DNA from: Campylobacter showae | GTDB lineage: Bacteria; Campylobacterota; Campylobacteria; Campylobacterales; Campylobacteraceae | Length of the DNA stretch: 64,000 bases | Assembly: GCF_900699785.1 (NCBI RefSeq) | Contig: NZ_LR535679.1 | Span: 1,550,001-1,614,000 of the forward strand | Direction: 5' to 3' | Part shown: positions 1 to 9,299 of the stretch, one piece after another | Layout of the letters: each line of letters begins with the position of its first letter | Position numbering within the stretch: the first letter of the stretch is position 1 | Made by a program: the position numbers and the translations under genes | Notes under the pieces: generated by a model | What the model was told of the DNA's origin: nothing | Database searches by the model: none | The model's input: only the letters and a program-made list of their open reading frames with translations

Positions 1-333
1 TTTGCATTAAGATAAACGCCGTCAAAATCCGTATCCAAGACTTTAAACGACTCATCACTCAGGTAGGCGTAAAGCACAACTAGGCGTTCGTGACCGAGAT
101 AGCTCGTATGTAGCCGATAGCGGCTCATTTTTCTGCTAAGCCGTCTTTAACAATAACCTCAATCCTGTTTTGAGCGATGATGATAAAACCGTATCGCGAG
201 ATAGCAATGACGAAGCAACGTATCTTCTTGCGCTAACCTATCGTAAATTTTGCTTCGTTCGTGATTTTTCATTCGCTGCGGCATAAAAGCATAAGACGAA
301 AATCGCGGCTAACGCAGATAAAATTTTATACAT
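1..333 (-). pseudogene. Remnant of a small secreted-protein gene at the left edge
   Basis: On the minus strand an ATG at 333 opens a signal-peptide-like stretch (MYKILSALAAIFVLCFYAAA) that stops after 31 codons at 238-240. Beyond several stops, a second open stretch starts at an ATG at 128 and runs off the left edge (begins MSRYRLHTSYLGHERLV). The parts look like one decayed gene, or a leader plus an unrelated fragment. I do not recognise the family. The remainder up to nifJ (334-529) is AT-rich leader and promoter space with no gene visible. Confidence 0.3.
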
Positions 334-529
334 AGCTTCTTCGTTTTTAAAATTTATAGTTTAAACTTGAGCGATTTTTAAAATCGGCCGCCAAAACAAA
401 TTTAGGGCTTTAGATTATTAAATTTAGGCTTTTTTGAAAATGTAAAAGCGGTGGATTAATGATAGATTTTGGAATTTAGCTCTATAATAAAAGATTTTTA
501 AAAAACATAAGAAAATTTAAGGCGGAAAA

Positions 530-3500
530 ATGGCTAAAATAATGAAAACTATGGACGGAAACGAGGCTGCGGCGCACGCGGCTTACGCATTTACTGAGGT
601 TGCGGGTATCTACCCGATCACTCCTAGCTCGCCGATGGCCGATTACACCGATATGTGGGCGGCTCAGGGCAAGAAAAATCTATTCGGTATGCCCGTTAAG
701 GTAGTCGAAATGCAAAGCGAGGGCGGGGCTGCGGGCACCGTGCACGGCTCGCTGCAAGTAGGCGCGCTAACTACGACATACACGGCTTCGCAAGGACTTT
801 TGCTAAAAATCCCGAATATGTACAAAATCGCAGGCCAGCTACTACCAGGCGTCATCCACGTGAGCGCGCGCTCTATCGCGGCTCAGGCGCTTTCAATCTT
901 TGGCGATCATCAGGACATCTACGCCTGTCGCCAGACGGGCTTTGCTATGCTGGCAAGCGGCTCCGTACAGGAAGTCATGGATATTGCGGGCGTCGCGCAT
1001 CTAGCGGCGATCAAGGGTCGCGTACCGTTTTTACACTTTTTCGACGGATTTCGCACGAGCCACGAAATACAAAAGGTCGAGGTGCTTGACTACGCGCACT
1101 TTGATAGACTTCTTGACCGCGAGGCGCTACAAAAATTTAGAGACGAGGCGCTAAGTCCAGAAAACCCGAAAACTCGCGGCACGGCTCAAAACGACGACAT
1201 CTACTTCCAGACGCGCGAGCTAGCTAACCGCTACTACGACGCCGTGCCTGATATCGTGGCCGAGTATCTAAAAGAAATTTCAAAAATCACGGGACGCGAC
1301 TATCGTCCGTTTAATTATTACGGCGATCCGCACGCTACGCGCATCGTGGTCGCGATGGGTTCGGTAACGCAAACTCTCGAAGAGGTAGTCGATCACCTGC
1401 GCGCAAAGGGCGAAAAAGTAGGCGTGCTAAAGGTGCATCTATACCGTCCGTTTAGCCTAAAATACCTCTTTGACGTGATGCCTGAGACGGTAGAAAAGAT
1501 CGCCGTGCTAGACCGCACGAAAGAGCCGGGGAGCCTCGGCGAGCCGCTATATCTGGATGTCAAGGCAGCGTTTTACGGACGCAAAAATCAGCCCGTGATC
1601 GTAGGCGGCCGCTACGGTCTAAGCTCAAAAGACGTCGATCCTGCGCAAATGCTAGCCGTCTTTGAAAATCTAAATTTAGAGGGGCCTAAAAACGGCTTTA
1701 CCGTCGGTATCGAAGATGACGTGACCTTCACCTCGCTAAAAGTCGGCGAGAAAATTTCGCTAAGCGACGCAAGCGTGAAAGAGTGCCTATTTTACGGCCT
1801 TGGCGCGGACGGTACCGTGGGAGCGAATAAAAACTCCATCAAAATCATCGGCGATAAAACCGAGCTTTACGCGCAGGCGTATTTTGCCTACGATAGCAAA
1901 AAATCAGGCGGCTATACGCGCTCGCACCTGCGCTTCGGTAAAAACCCGATCCGCTCGACCTACCTCGTCTCAAATCCGCACTTCGTAGCCTGCTCGGTCG
2001 CGGCGTATCTTGAAATTTACGACGTCATAGACGGCATCCGCGAGGGCGGGACGTTCCTGCTAAACTCGATCTGGGACGCCGAGCAGACGGTCGCTAAACT
2101 GCCGAATAAAGTAAAGAAAATTTTGGCCGAGAAAAGAGTAAATTTCTACATCATCAACGCCACTAAGCTAGCTCGCGAGATCGGGCTAAAAAACCGCACG
2201 AACACCATCATGCAGTCGGCGTTTTTTAAACTTGCAGACATCATCCCGTTTGCCGACGCGCAAAAATACATGAAAGAGTACGCGCACAAAGCCTACGCCA
2301 AAAAGGGCGAAGCGATCGTAGAGATGAACTACAAGGCTATCGATATGGGCGCGGACGGGCTGGTTAAGGTCGCGGTTGATCCTAGCTGGGCAAATTTGAC
2401 GGATGAAGCGAGCGCGGAGGAAAAATACGTCGGCGACGAATTTATAGAAAAAATCGTCAAGCCTATCAACGCCGCCAGGGGCGATAGCCTGCCCGTTTCG
2501 GCGTTTGTTGGCTTTGAAGACGGACACTTTAAATCAGGCACGACGCAATACGAAAAACGCGGCATCGGCGTAATGGTGCCTAAGTGGATCGAGAGCAACT
2601 GCATCCAGTGCAACCAGTGCGCCTTCGTCTGCCCGCACGCGGTCATCAGACCGTTTCTCATCGACGAAAACGAGCTCGCCGCCGCGCCGCAAACCGTGCA
2701 AGATCACGTCCTAGACGCCAAGGGCAAAGAGGTAAAAGGACTAAAATACAAAATCCAAGTAAGCCCTCTAGACTGCACGGGCTGCGAGCTGTGCGCTCAA
2801 AACTGCCCGAGCAAGGAAAAATCGCTCATCATGGTGCCTCTAGCAGAGGAGATGGAGAAAAACGAGCAGGAAAATGCGGATTATTTATTTAAAAAAGTAA
2901 CCTACAAAGACGATCTGATGAGCAAAGAAAGCGTCAAGGGCGTGGGCTTTGCGCAGCCGCTATTTGAGTTTCATGGCGCATGCCCAGGTTGCGGCGAGAC
3001 GCCTTATATCGGGCTTGTGACGAGACTATTTGGCGACCGTATGATAGTGGCAAACGCCACCGGATGTAGCTCGATCTACGGCGGTAGCGCGCCTTCGACG
3101 CCTTATACGACGAACAAAGAGGGCAAGGGCGTAGCGTGGGCGAACTCGCTGTTTGAGGATAACGCGGAGTTTGGTATGGGTATGAACGTCGCTGTAGAGA
3201 CGCTGCGCCACCGCATCGAGGATGTGATGCTGCGCACTAAAGACGCCGCGCCAAATGCTCTAGCCGCGCTATACTCCGACTGGATCGCGCACAAAAACGA
3301 CGGCGAAAAAACGACGCAAATCGCTAAAATTTTGACCCCTCTTTTGGAGCAAAATTTAAGCGTCCCGGGCGTAAAAGAAATTTTAGAGCTAAAAAGATAC
3401 CTCGTCAAAAAATCCCAGTGGATCATCGGCGGCGACGGCTGGGCGTACGACATCGGCTTTGGCGGGCTTGATCACGTGCTAGCTAGCGGCGAGAACGTAA

Positions 3501-4117
3501 ATGTGCTCGTGCTAGATACCGAAGTCTACTCAAACACCGGCGGTCAAAGCTCAAAATCAAGCCGTGCGGGCTCGATAGCGCAGTTTACGGCTAGCGGCAA
3601 GCCGATGCAGAAAAAAGATCTGGGCTACATCGCGATGACCTATGGAAATATCTTCGTCGCGCAGATCAACTCAAATGCGAGCCAAGCAAACACGATAAAA
3701 GCTATCGCCGCAGCCGAGGCCTACGATGGACCTAGCCTCGTGATCGCGTATTCGCCGTGCATCGCGCACGGTATCAAGGGCGGCTTGGCGCTCTCGGGCG
3801 ATCAGGGCGAGCTAGCGACCAAATGCGGCTACTGGCCGACCTACGTCTACGATCCGCGCCTAATCAAAGAGGGCAAGAATCCGCTCAAAATGACTTCAAA
3901 AGATCCTGATTGGTCGCTTTACGAGGAGTTTTTGCTAAACGAGGTTCGCTACAACTCGCTTAAAAAAACTAACCCGCAGCACGCCGACGAGCTGCTGGCT
4001 AAAAACAAGGTCGACGCGCAAAGACGCTACCGCCAGCTAAAACGCCTAAGCTTGGCTGACTTTAGCGATGAGGTCGAGTCTAGCGCGGAAGCTCAGGCTA
4101 ACGAAAGCGCCGAGTAG
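530..4117 (+). CDS. nifJ: Pyruvate:ferredoxin/flavodoxin oxidoreductase (single-chain PFOR)
   Basis: This enzyme oxidises pyruvate plus CoA to acetyl-CoA and CO2 in the cytoplasm and passes the electrons to ferredoxin or flavodoxin. The 1,195 residues are the usual length of the fused homodimeric enzyme. The N-terminal pyruvate-binding domain (GIYPITPSSPMA, near residue 27) comes first. Two ferredoxin-type [4Fe-4S] motifs follow, CIQCNQCAFVCP from residue 691 and CTGCELCAQNCP from 749. The C-terminal thiamine-diphosphate domain has GCSSIYGGSAPSTPYT near 844. An ATG with an upstream GGCGG-type ribosome site fits. The likely electron acceptor, flavodoxin, is encoded at 12400-12891 in the same window. 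Confidence 0.97.
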   Translation: MAKIMKTMDGNEAAAHAAYAFTEVAGIYPITPSSPMADYTDMWAAQGKKNLFGMPVKVVEMQSEGGAAGTVHGSLQVGALTTTYTASQGLLLKIPNMYKIAGQLLPGVIHVSARSIAAQALSIFGDHQDIYACRQTGFAMLASGSVQEVMDIAGVAHLAAIKGRVPFLHFFDGFRTSHEIQKVEVLDYAHFDRLLDREALQKFRDEALSPENPKTRGTAQNDDIYFQTRELANRYYDAVPDIVAEYLKEISKITGRDYRPFNYYGDPHATRIVVAMGSVTQTLEEVVDHLRAKGEKVGVLKVHLYRPFSLKYLFDVMPETVEKIAVLDRTKEPGSLGEPLYLDVKAAFYGRKNQPVIVGGRYGLSSKDVDPAQMLAVFENLNLEGPKNGFTVGIEDDVTFTSLKVGEKISLSDASVKECLFYGLGADGTVGANKNSIKIIGDKTELYAQAYFAYDSKKSGGYTRSHLRFGKNPIRSTYLVSNPHFVACSVAAYLEIYDVIDGIREGGTFLLNSIWDAEQTVAKLPNKVKKILAEKRVNFYIINATKLAREIGLKNRTNTIMQSAFFKLADIIPFADAQKYMKEYAHKAYAKKGEAIVEMNYKAIDMGADGLVKVAVDPSWANLTDEASAEEKYVGDEFIEKIVKPINAARGDSLPVSAFVGFEDGHFKSGTTQYEKRGIGVMVPKWIESNCIQCNQCAFVCPHAVIRPFLIDENELAAAPQTVQDHVLDAKGKEVKGLKYKIQVSPLDCTGCELCAQNCPSKEKSLIMVPLAEEMEKNEQENADYLFKKVTYKDDLMSKESVKGVGFAQPLFEFHGACPGCGETPYIGLVTRLFGDRMIVANATGCSSIYGGSAPSTPYTTNKEGKGVAWANSLFEDNAEFGMGMNVAVETLRHRIEDVMLRTKDAAPNALAALYSDWIAHKNDGEKTTQIAKILTPLLEQNLSVPGVKEILELKRYLVKKSQWIIGGDGWAYDIGFGGLDHVLASGENVNVLVLDTEVYSNTGGQSSKSSRAGSIAQFTASGKPMQKKDLGYIAMTYGNIFVAQINSNASQANTIKAIAAAEAYDGPSLVIAYSPCIAHGIKGGLALSGDQGELATKCGYWPTYVYDPRLIKEGKNPLKMTSKDPDWSLYEEFLLNEVRYNSLKKTNPQHADELLAKNKVDAQRRYRQLKRLSLADFSDEVESSAEAQANESAE

Positions 4118-4166
4118 GGCGCAAATTTCTCTCGCTCAAATTTGACGGGCGATGGAAAATATCTGT

Positions 4167-4198
4167 AAATTTAGCCGCTCGTTTGGGCGGTTAAATTT
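4167..4198 (+). terminator. Hairpin after nifJ
   Basis: The arms AAATTTAGCCGC and GCGGTTAAATTT can pair (one G-U) around an 8-base loop, 50 bases after the nifJ stop. There is no long T run, so this is a probable rather than a certain intrinsic terminator. Confidence 0.5.
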
Positions 4199-4251
4199 GC
4201 TTTCAAATTTGAAAATTTTAAATTTAACGCGGCAAATTTAAAAGGTGCAAA

Positions 4252-4752
4252 ATGAGCCAAACCCATCCTTTTAAACCGATTTTTGATAAAAACTCTAAAA
4301 TTTTAATCCTCGGTTCCTTCCCTTCCGTAGTTTCTCGTAAATTTGGCTTTTACTACGCAAATCCGCAAAATCGTTTCTGGCGGGTGCTGGCTGGGATTTT
4401 AAACGCTCCGTTACCAGAAAGCACGGATGAAAAGATAAATTTTCTGCTCGCTCACCGCATCGCTATCTACGACGCTGCGATCTCGTGCGAGATAAAGGGC
4501 TCGAGCGATGCCAAAATGACCGCCATCGCACCCGTAAATTTAGAGCCGATTTTTGGCGGCGCGCGCATAGCGCAGGTATTCGCAAATGGCGGCAAGGCTT
4601 ATGAAATTTGTAAAAAATATTTAGAAGACGAGATTTTAAAAGCGACCAAAAATGCGGTGACAAAGCTACCATCGACCAGCCCTGCAAATGCTAAATTTAG
4701 TATAGATAAACTTGCGAGCGAATGGTCGGTGATAGCTGAGGCTTTAAAGTAG
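4252..4752 (+). CDS. DNA-deoxyinosine (hypoxanthine) glycosylase, uracil-DNA glycosylase superfamily
   Basis: The 166-residue protein has the layout of the small Mug/UDG-fold hypoxanthine-DNA glycosylases that remove deaminated adenine from DNA. It opens with a strand and glycine turn, LILGSFPSVVSRKFGFYYANPQNRFW (split here: LILGSFPS then FYYANPQNRFW, about residues 17-45), where the family has its catalytic pocket. It ends with the conserved LPSTSPANA motif near 143-151, equivalent to the DNA-intercalating loop. It stands alone between nifJ and a DUF4198 gene. A damaged second copy lies 1.3 kb downstream (6021-6344). Confidence 0.85.
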   Translation: MSQTHPFKPIFDKNSKILILGSFPSVVSRKFGFYYANPQNRFWRVLAGILNAPLPESTDEKINFLLAHRIAIYDAAISCEIKGSSDAKMTAIAPVNLEPIFGGARIAQVFANGGKAYEICKKYLEDEILKATKNAVTKLPSTSPANAKFSIDKLASEWSVIAEALK

Positions 4753-4874
4753 GTCAAAAACTCAAAACAGCTTCGTCTTTCGTCTCTATGCTATTAATCT
4801 TTTAGTAAAATTTACCTTCTTGAGTGACTTAACTAACTATGCCGTTTTTTAAAAATAAAAAAACTATTTTTATA

Positions 4875-4902
4875 TTGACATTGGTTATTATTTTGATATA
4901 AT
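4875..4902 (+). promoter_or_regulatory. Consensus sigma-70 promoter for the DUF4198 gene
   Basis: A perfect TTGACA (4875-4880) and a perfect TATAAT (4897-4902) lie 16 bases apart. Such a complete -35 is unusual for Campylobacter, whose promoters usually lack a recognisable -35. Transcription would start near 4909, leaving a leader of about 195 bases before the ATG at 5105. Confidence 0.75.
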
Positions 4903-4906
4903 TGCA

Positions 4907-5025
4907 CCACTGACTTAAATTTTTCAGTGGTTCAAGTATTTTTAATACTTGTATTATTTTATAAATTTAAATGAACAAAATCAGTTTTGATTACTAAATT
5001 TGCTAAAGCAATAGCAAAATTTAGT
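4907..5025 (+). promoter_or_regulatory. Structured 5' leader with three successive hairpins
   Basis: Three inverted repeats follow the promoter. CCACTGA / TCAGTGG spans 4907-4930. CAAGTAT / ATACTTG spans 4933-4951 and is followed by a T-rich stretch, so it could terminate. ACTAAATTTGCTA / TAGCAAAATTTAGT spans 4993-5025 with one bulged base. The rest of the 352-base gap before 5105 is AT-rich. The structure is seen directly; a role as an attenuator or ligand-sensing RNA is inference. Confidence 0.45.
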
Positions 5026-5104
5026 TATGTAGAAATTTAAAAATATTTTTGTGGCATATATTAGAAACATAAAAAATAGACATCTTAATCTAAAAGGATA
5101 GGTA

Positions 5105-5857
5105 ATGAACAAGCATTTATTTGCACTTTTGGCTTTGGCGGCATTTAGCAGCCACTCTTTGGCTCACGAGTTTTGGCTGTTTGGAAGCAGCAAAGACGTA
5201 ACTAGCGTTGAGATCGGCTATGCGGACGATTTTCCGACTGTTGAAAAGATCCCGGATAACAGGATTGCCCTATTTGAAGCCCCGTACGTCATAGCCAAAA
5301 ACGGCGAAAAGCTTAGCCTAAAACAAAGCGGCGAAAACTACCACTACGAAAGAGGCAAGCTTGAAGACGGCTCTTACCTTATAGCTGGCGAGTACAAGCC
5401 TACGTTTTGGACAAAAGCTAGCGATGGCACATGGCATATGGGCAAAACCAAAGAGGATATCAAAGACGCCAAATACTGCAAAAAAGCAAGCATGAGCGCA
5501 AAAGGCGTCATAAACAAAAACGCGAAGGACAACTCCGTAACAAAGCCTTCCAATCAGCGTTTAGAGATAGTTCCGCTTGAAAATCCGGCAAATTTCAAAG
5601 TTGGCGTACCGTTTAAAGTTAAAATTCTATTTGAAGGCAAACCGCTAGAAAGCGCTACGCTTAATGGAACATTTGACGGCTTTTTGAAAGAAAAAAGTGC
5701 ATTTCACGGCGAAACTGAGCCAGACGGCACGATAGAGGTGCTAGCTCTTAAACCTGGAAAGTGGCTACTACAAGTGGTGCATAAAATGCCGTTTACCGAC
5801 TCAAAAATTTGCGATGACGAGACGATCGCAGCAACTCTTGCGTTTGAGCTAAAATAG
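5105..5857 (+). CDS. DUF4198-family periplasmic protein (possible metal-uptake accessory)
   Basis: A 250-residue exported protein. Residues 1-20 form a signal peptide ending SLA, so the mature protein would begin His-Glu-Phe-Trp-Leu. That start is typical of DUF4198 proteins, some of which bind metals such as nickel or sit beside TonB-dependent receptors. The C-terminal half (about 150-250) reads as a beta-sandwich with carboxypeptidase-regulatory-like strands (GKPLESATLNGTF, ALKPGKWLLQVVH). A good AAAGGA ribosome site precedes the ATG. It is monocistronic behind a strong promoter and a structured leader. The substrate cannot be read from the sequence. Confidence 0.7.
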   Translation: MNKHLFALLALAAFSSHSLAHEFWLFGSSKDVTSVEIGYADDFPTVEKIPDNRIALFEAPYVIAKNGEKLSLKQSGENYHYERGKLEDGSYLIAGEYKPTFWTKASDGTWHMGKTKEDIKDAKYCKKASMSAKGVINKNAKDNSVTKPSNQRLEIVPLENPANFKVGVPFKVKILFEGKPLESATLNGTFDGFLKEKSAFHGETEPDGTIEVLALKPGKWLLQVVHKMPFTDSKICDDETIAATLAFELK

Positions 5858-6020
5858 ATCAAATTTGCAAGATCGCATCTTAAATTTATTAAAGGGCGTA
5901 GCAAGATGCGCCCTACTATTTTGCATTTTAAACTAAATTTTCCCGGTAAATTTTATAAAATCGTTGTTACGATAAAAGAACTTCTAAAGCGATAAACTCA
6001 AAACAAGCAGTTAAATTTAT

Positions 6021-6344
6021 CGGTAAATTTATTTTTCACTACGCAACTCCGCAAACACGCTGGCGAAATCGTGCGAGATAAAGGGCTCGAGCGATGCCAA
6101 AATGACCGCCGTCGCGCCTGCAAATTTAGAGCTGATTTTTAGCGGCACGTGCATCGTGCAAGTATTTTCAAACGGCGGCAAGGCGCACGAAATTTGCGAA
6201 AAATACCTAAAAAATCAAATTTTAAACGCAACGGGTAAAGAGCCCGCCAAGCTACCCTCTACTAGCCCGGCGAATGCAAATTTTAGCTTTGAAAGGCTCA
6301 TGCAAGAGTGGACGATCATCGCGGAAGCACTAAAAGACGGTTAA
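6021..6344 (+). pseudogene. Truncated, frameshifted second copy of the deoxyinosine glycosylase
   Basis: From about 6021 the DNA matches the intact gene at 4252-4752. It first matches the FYYANPQNR region (here FHYATPQTR), then jumps at about 6066 to the segment encoding SCEIKGSSDAKMTA. About 100 bases of the intact copy (roughly 4383-4482) are missing and the reading frame changes across the junction. The 3' part stays open from 6102 to 6344 (80 codons, LPSTSPANA conserved). The N-terminal catalytic part is lost, so this is very probably non-functional. Confidence 0.85.
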
Positions 6345-6457
6345 ATTTGGCAAGAGCCCTTAAATTTAACTCATCCAAAATAAAAATAATCGCGCCTTCA
6401 TCTTAAATTTAGCTTTAAATTTTAAAATTACCCAAATCAAACAAAACAGAAAAAACC

Positions 6458-7603
6458 ATGAAAATCCTAAAATTTCTATTTTTACTTCCGCTTCTAGCGA
6501 TCGGTGCGCAGGCACTGGAGCCAAAAATCGTAATGAAGCCCGAAGCGAGCCTAAAAAACGGGCTTTACTACGTAAAAGGCAAGCTCTACGACGGCACGCT
6601 AAAGATGCTTCGATACAGCGTCGAGGACCTATATGACGTAAATGCGATGGGCATGGTCTATCCGAGGCTAAAACCTCTGCCGCCCACGCTCATACGCGAG
6701 ATAGATGTGCAGGGCGGCACGGCGGTGCGATATCGAGACTATTTTGACGGTAGGGACAAACCCTCAAACGAATACCCCCTAAAAAACGGCGTCCGCGAGG
6801 GCACGGCAAAGCACTACCACGCAGATAGCGGCGCGCTGATGGGCGAGAGCGAATACAAAAATGACGTCCGTGACGGGCGCTACCGCCGCTACTACTTTGA
6901 CGAGGGCGGCGCGTTAAAGCAGGAGGGCTTTTTCAAGGCGGACAGGCGAGAGGGCGTATTTACCGACTATTACGTTAGCGGCGAGGTTAGCGCACGCAGC
7001 CCATACGTCGGCGGGCTACGAAACGGCGAGGATATCGACTACTACAAAAGCGGCAAAATCCGCGGCGTGCGAACCTACAAAGAGGGTAAGCGAGAAGGCG
7101 CGGAAAAATGGTACTACGAAAGCGGCGCCTTGGAGGAGACGGGCGAATACAAAAACGACCGTAAAAACGGCGCTTGGAAGCGATTTTACGAAAACGGCAA
7201 AACGCGCGTGGTAGAAAATTACAAAGACGGCGAAAAGGACGGCGTAGCGCGCGAATACTACCCAAGCGGCAAGCTACGAGGCGAATACGAGTACAAAGAC
7301 GGCCGCCAAACGGGCGCGGGGTTGGACTACTACGAGAGCGGGGCGCCGGCGGCAAAAGTAATGTTTAAAGACGGGCGCTATCACGGGCTGTACGAGGAGT
7401 ATCACGAAAACGGCAAGCTAAAAGCCAGAGTGATGTTTGAGGACGGGCTGGAGGTCGGCGAGGCGCGCCACTACTACGCAAACGGAAAACTAGAGGCCGA
7501 GGGGGAGTTTGAGCGAGGCAGGCTCATCCGCGCCAAAAAATACGATGAAGCGGGTAAGCTAATCAGCGACAAGTCCGATAAAAACGGACTTCCGCGGGAT
7601 TGA
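6458..7603 (+). CDS. Exported MORN-like repeat protein (YwqK family)
   Basis: A 381-residue protein with a signal peptide at residues 1-19 (cleavage after ALG/AQA). It is then almost entirely short repeats of the form Y-x-x-G-x-x-x-x-x-Y-x-x-x-G, for example YYESGALEETGEYKNDRKNG. This matches the COG2849 / MORN_2 repeat family often annotated as 'YwqK-family antitoxin'. No toxin gene lies next to it, so the antitoxin label should not be taken literally. It is probably a periplasmic or outer-membrane-associated repeat protein. It stands alone with no clear operon partner. Confidence 0.75.
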   Translation: MKILKFLFLLPLLAIGAQALEPKIVMKPEASLKNGLYYVKGKLYDGTLKMLRYSVEDLYDVNAMGMVYPRLKPLPPTLIREIDVQGGTAVRYRDYFDGRDKPSNEYPLKNGVREGTAKHYHADSGALMGESEYKNDVRDGRYRRYYFDEGGALKQEGFFKADRREGVFTDYYVSGEVSARSPYVGGLRNGEDIDYYKSGKIRGVRTYKEGKREGAEKWYYESGALEETGEYKNDRKNGAWKRFYENGKTRVVENYKDGEKDGVAREYYPSGKLRGEYEYKDGRQTGAGLDYYESGAPAAKVMFKDGRYHGLYEEYHENGKLKARVMFEDGLEVGEARHYYANGKLEAEGEFERGRLIRAKKYDEAGKLISDKSDKNGLPRD

Positions 7604-7896
7604 GCTTGGATAAATTTAAATTTAAGTGGAGCCAAATTTGATCTATACGGCTTAAATTCGGCGCTTTGGTAAAATTTGGCTTTATAGCTTTTTTAAATTT
7701 TAAGCACATACAAGACGTTAAATTTGATCTTAAACACGCCGCATTAGTCTAAAATTTTAATAAAAATCAAAGTTACATAAAATAATAGTAGTCTAAAAAA
7801 ATTAAAAAATAATTTTTATTTTAGCTTAATATATCAATATTTGTAGTAAAATTTGCTCTGGATTTAATACACAAAAACACTAAAAAGGAGCAAAAT

Positions 7897-9291
7897 ATGG
7901 CTGCTACAGGTATTATTATCGGCACGGTAGTGCTGTTTATCGTGGGCTGGGCGATAGTGCGGGGTAAGTACGCGCCGCTCGTGCTTTTTCTTTCGGGCGT
8001 TTTTATGTTGATTTGCTCGGTCGCGCTAGGCACGGGGAATTTTATGCCTAAACAGGCCGTAGCGACGGGCAACGCCTACCTAAATATCATCGAGTTTATA
8101 CGATATATGTTCTCAAACAGATTTGCAAATTTAGGCCTTATCATCATGTTTATGGTGGGTTTTGCGAGCTATATGACGCATATCGGCGCGAACCACGCTT
8201 TCGTTTCTATCGCTACGAAGCGCTTTGCTAGGATCAAAAACCCATACGTCATGGTATTCGTCGCATTTGCGGTGGCTAAGCTCATCAGTATGGTCATCAC
8301 TAGCGCGGTAGGCCTTGGCGTGCTGTGTCTTGCACTGCTAGGGCCCGTACTCATCTCGCTTGGACTAAACAAGCTCACCGTAGGCTCGATCTGCGCGATG
8401 TCGGGAGCCGCCTCGATGGTGCTCATCGGCGCATCGACTGCTGCTGCGGCGAAGGCTACGCAGCTTAGTATCCTTGACTATGTTTTCGTCTATAAGATCC
8501 CTGCTGCGCTTCCGACCTCGATCGTGATGGGTATCGCGCTCGTTTTTTGGAACAGATATCTGGATAAAAAAGAGGGCTGGGTGTGCAGCGAGCACGTGGG
8601 CGAAGTAATGGAATTTGACGGCGCAGTGCAAAATCCGCAGACCGCCGCGCCTAAAATTTACGCGATACTGCCGTTTTTGCCGATGATTTTAGTGGTCGTA
8701 TTTTCGCAGTACTGCATCGCCTCTATCAAGCTTGATATCTCGGCTATCATCATCCTATCAGTCGTCATCGCGATGCTTTTTGAGGCGGTCAGGCATAGGT
8801 TTAAATTTGACCCGATTGCCGAGGGAGTCAAGGTATTTTTCCAAGCGATGGGCAAGAGCCTAAGCGGCGTCGTGATCCTTATCATCGCAGCGGGCGTATT
8901 TGCAGAAGGCTTTAAGGCTCTAGGCATGCTCGATAGTATCGTTAAGCTCGCAAATTCGCTTGGCTTTGGCGGCTTTGGCATGTCGGTGCTTTTCGTCGTC
9001 ATCACGACGCTTGTTACGATCATCTCCGGCTCAAACGGCGCAAGCTTCTACCCGCTCATCGAGATGGTACCGCATATCGCGGCTAAGCTAAACGTGAGCT
9101 CCGTGATGCTCGTGCTGCCGATGCATCAGGCCTCGACTATCGCTCGCCCTCTCTCACCCGTCGCAGGCGTGGTCGTCGCGATAGCGGGCATGCTAAAGTG
9201 CAGTCCGCTCGATATCGTCAAACGCTGCAGCGTGCCGGCGGTCTTGGGCCTGCTTAGCCACCATATTTTCGTATTTTTACTCTCGTTGTGA
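7897..9291 (+). CDS. dcuC: Anaerobic C4-dicarboxylate transporter, DcuC family
   Basis: A 464-residue membrane protein with about 12 hydrophobic segments and the DcuC/GntP-like fold signature (SGSNGASFYPLIEMVPHIA near residue 370, then HQASTIARPLSPVAGVV). The family exchanges or exports succinate and takes up fumarate during fumarate respiration, which fits the mfr operon at 42-46 kb. An AAAGGAG ribosome site sits 8 bases before the ATG. Its TGA stop overlaps the next gene's leader, so the downstream peptidase is probably co-transcribed and translationally coupled. Confidence 0.88.
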   Translation: MAATGIIIGTVVLFIVGWAIVRGKYAPLVLFLSGVFMLICSVALGTGNFMPKQAVATGNAYLNIIEFIRYMFSNRFANLGLIIMFMVGFASYMTHIGANHAFVSIATKRFARIKNPYVMVFVAFAVAKLISMVITSAVGLGVLCLALLGPVLISLGLNKLTVGSICAMSGAASMVLIGASTAAAAKATQLSILDYVFVYKIPAALPTSIVMGIALVFWNRYLDKKEGWVCSEHVGEVMEFDGAVQNPQTAAPKIYAILPFLPMILVVVFSQYCIASIKLDISAIIILSVVIAMLFEAVRHRFKFDPIAEGVKVFFQAMGKSLSGVVILIIAAGVFAEGFKALGMLDSIVKLANSLGFGGFGMSVLFVVITTLVTIISGSNGASFYPLIEMVPHIAAKLNVSSVMLVLPMHQASTIARPLSPVAGVVVAIAGMLKCSPLDIVKRCSVPAVLGLLSHHIFVFLLSL

Positions 9292-9299
9292 GGCGTAAA

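Noticed and set aside
2186..2892. Extra genes overlapping nifJ in other frames
   Set aside because: They are arginine- or cysteine-rich shadows of GC-rich coding DNA with no ribosome site or family resemblance.
4971..4997. Leader peptide MNKISFDY before the DUF4198 gene
   Set aside because: No ribosome site; such short frames occur by chance in AT-rich leaders.
6458..7603. Toxin-antitoxin pair suggested by the YwqK family name
   Set aside because: No toxin gene lies next to it, and the protein is exported with repeats; the label is historical.
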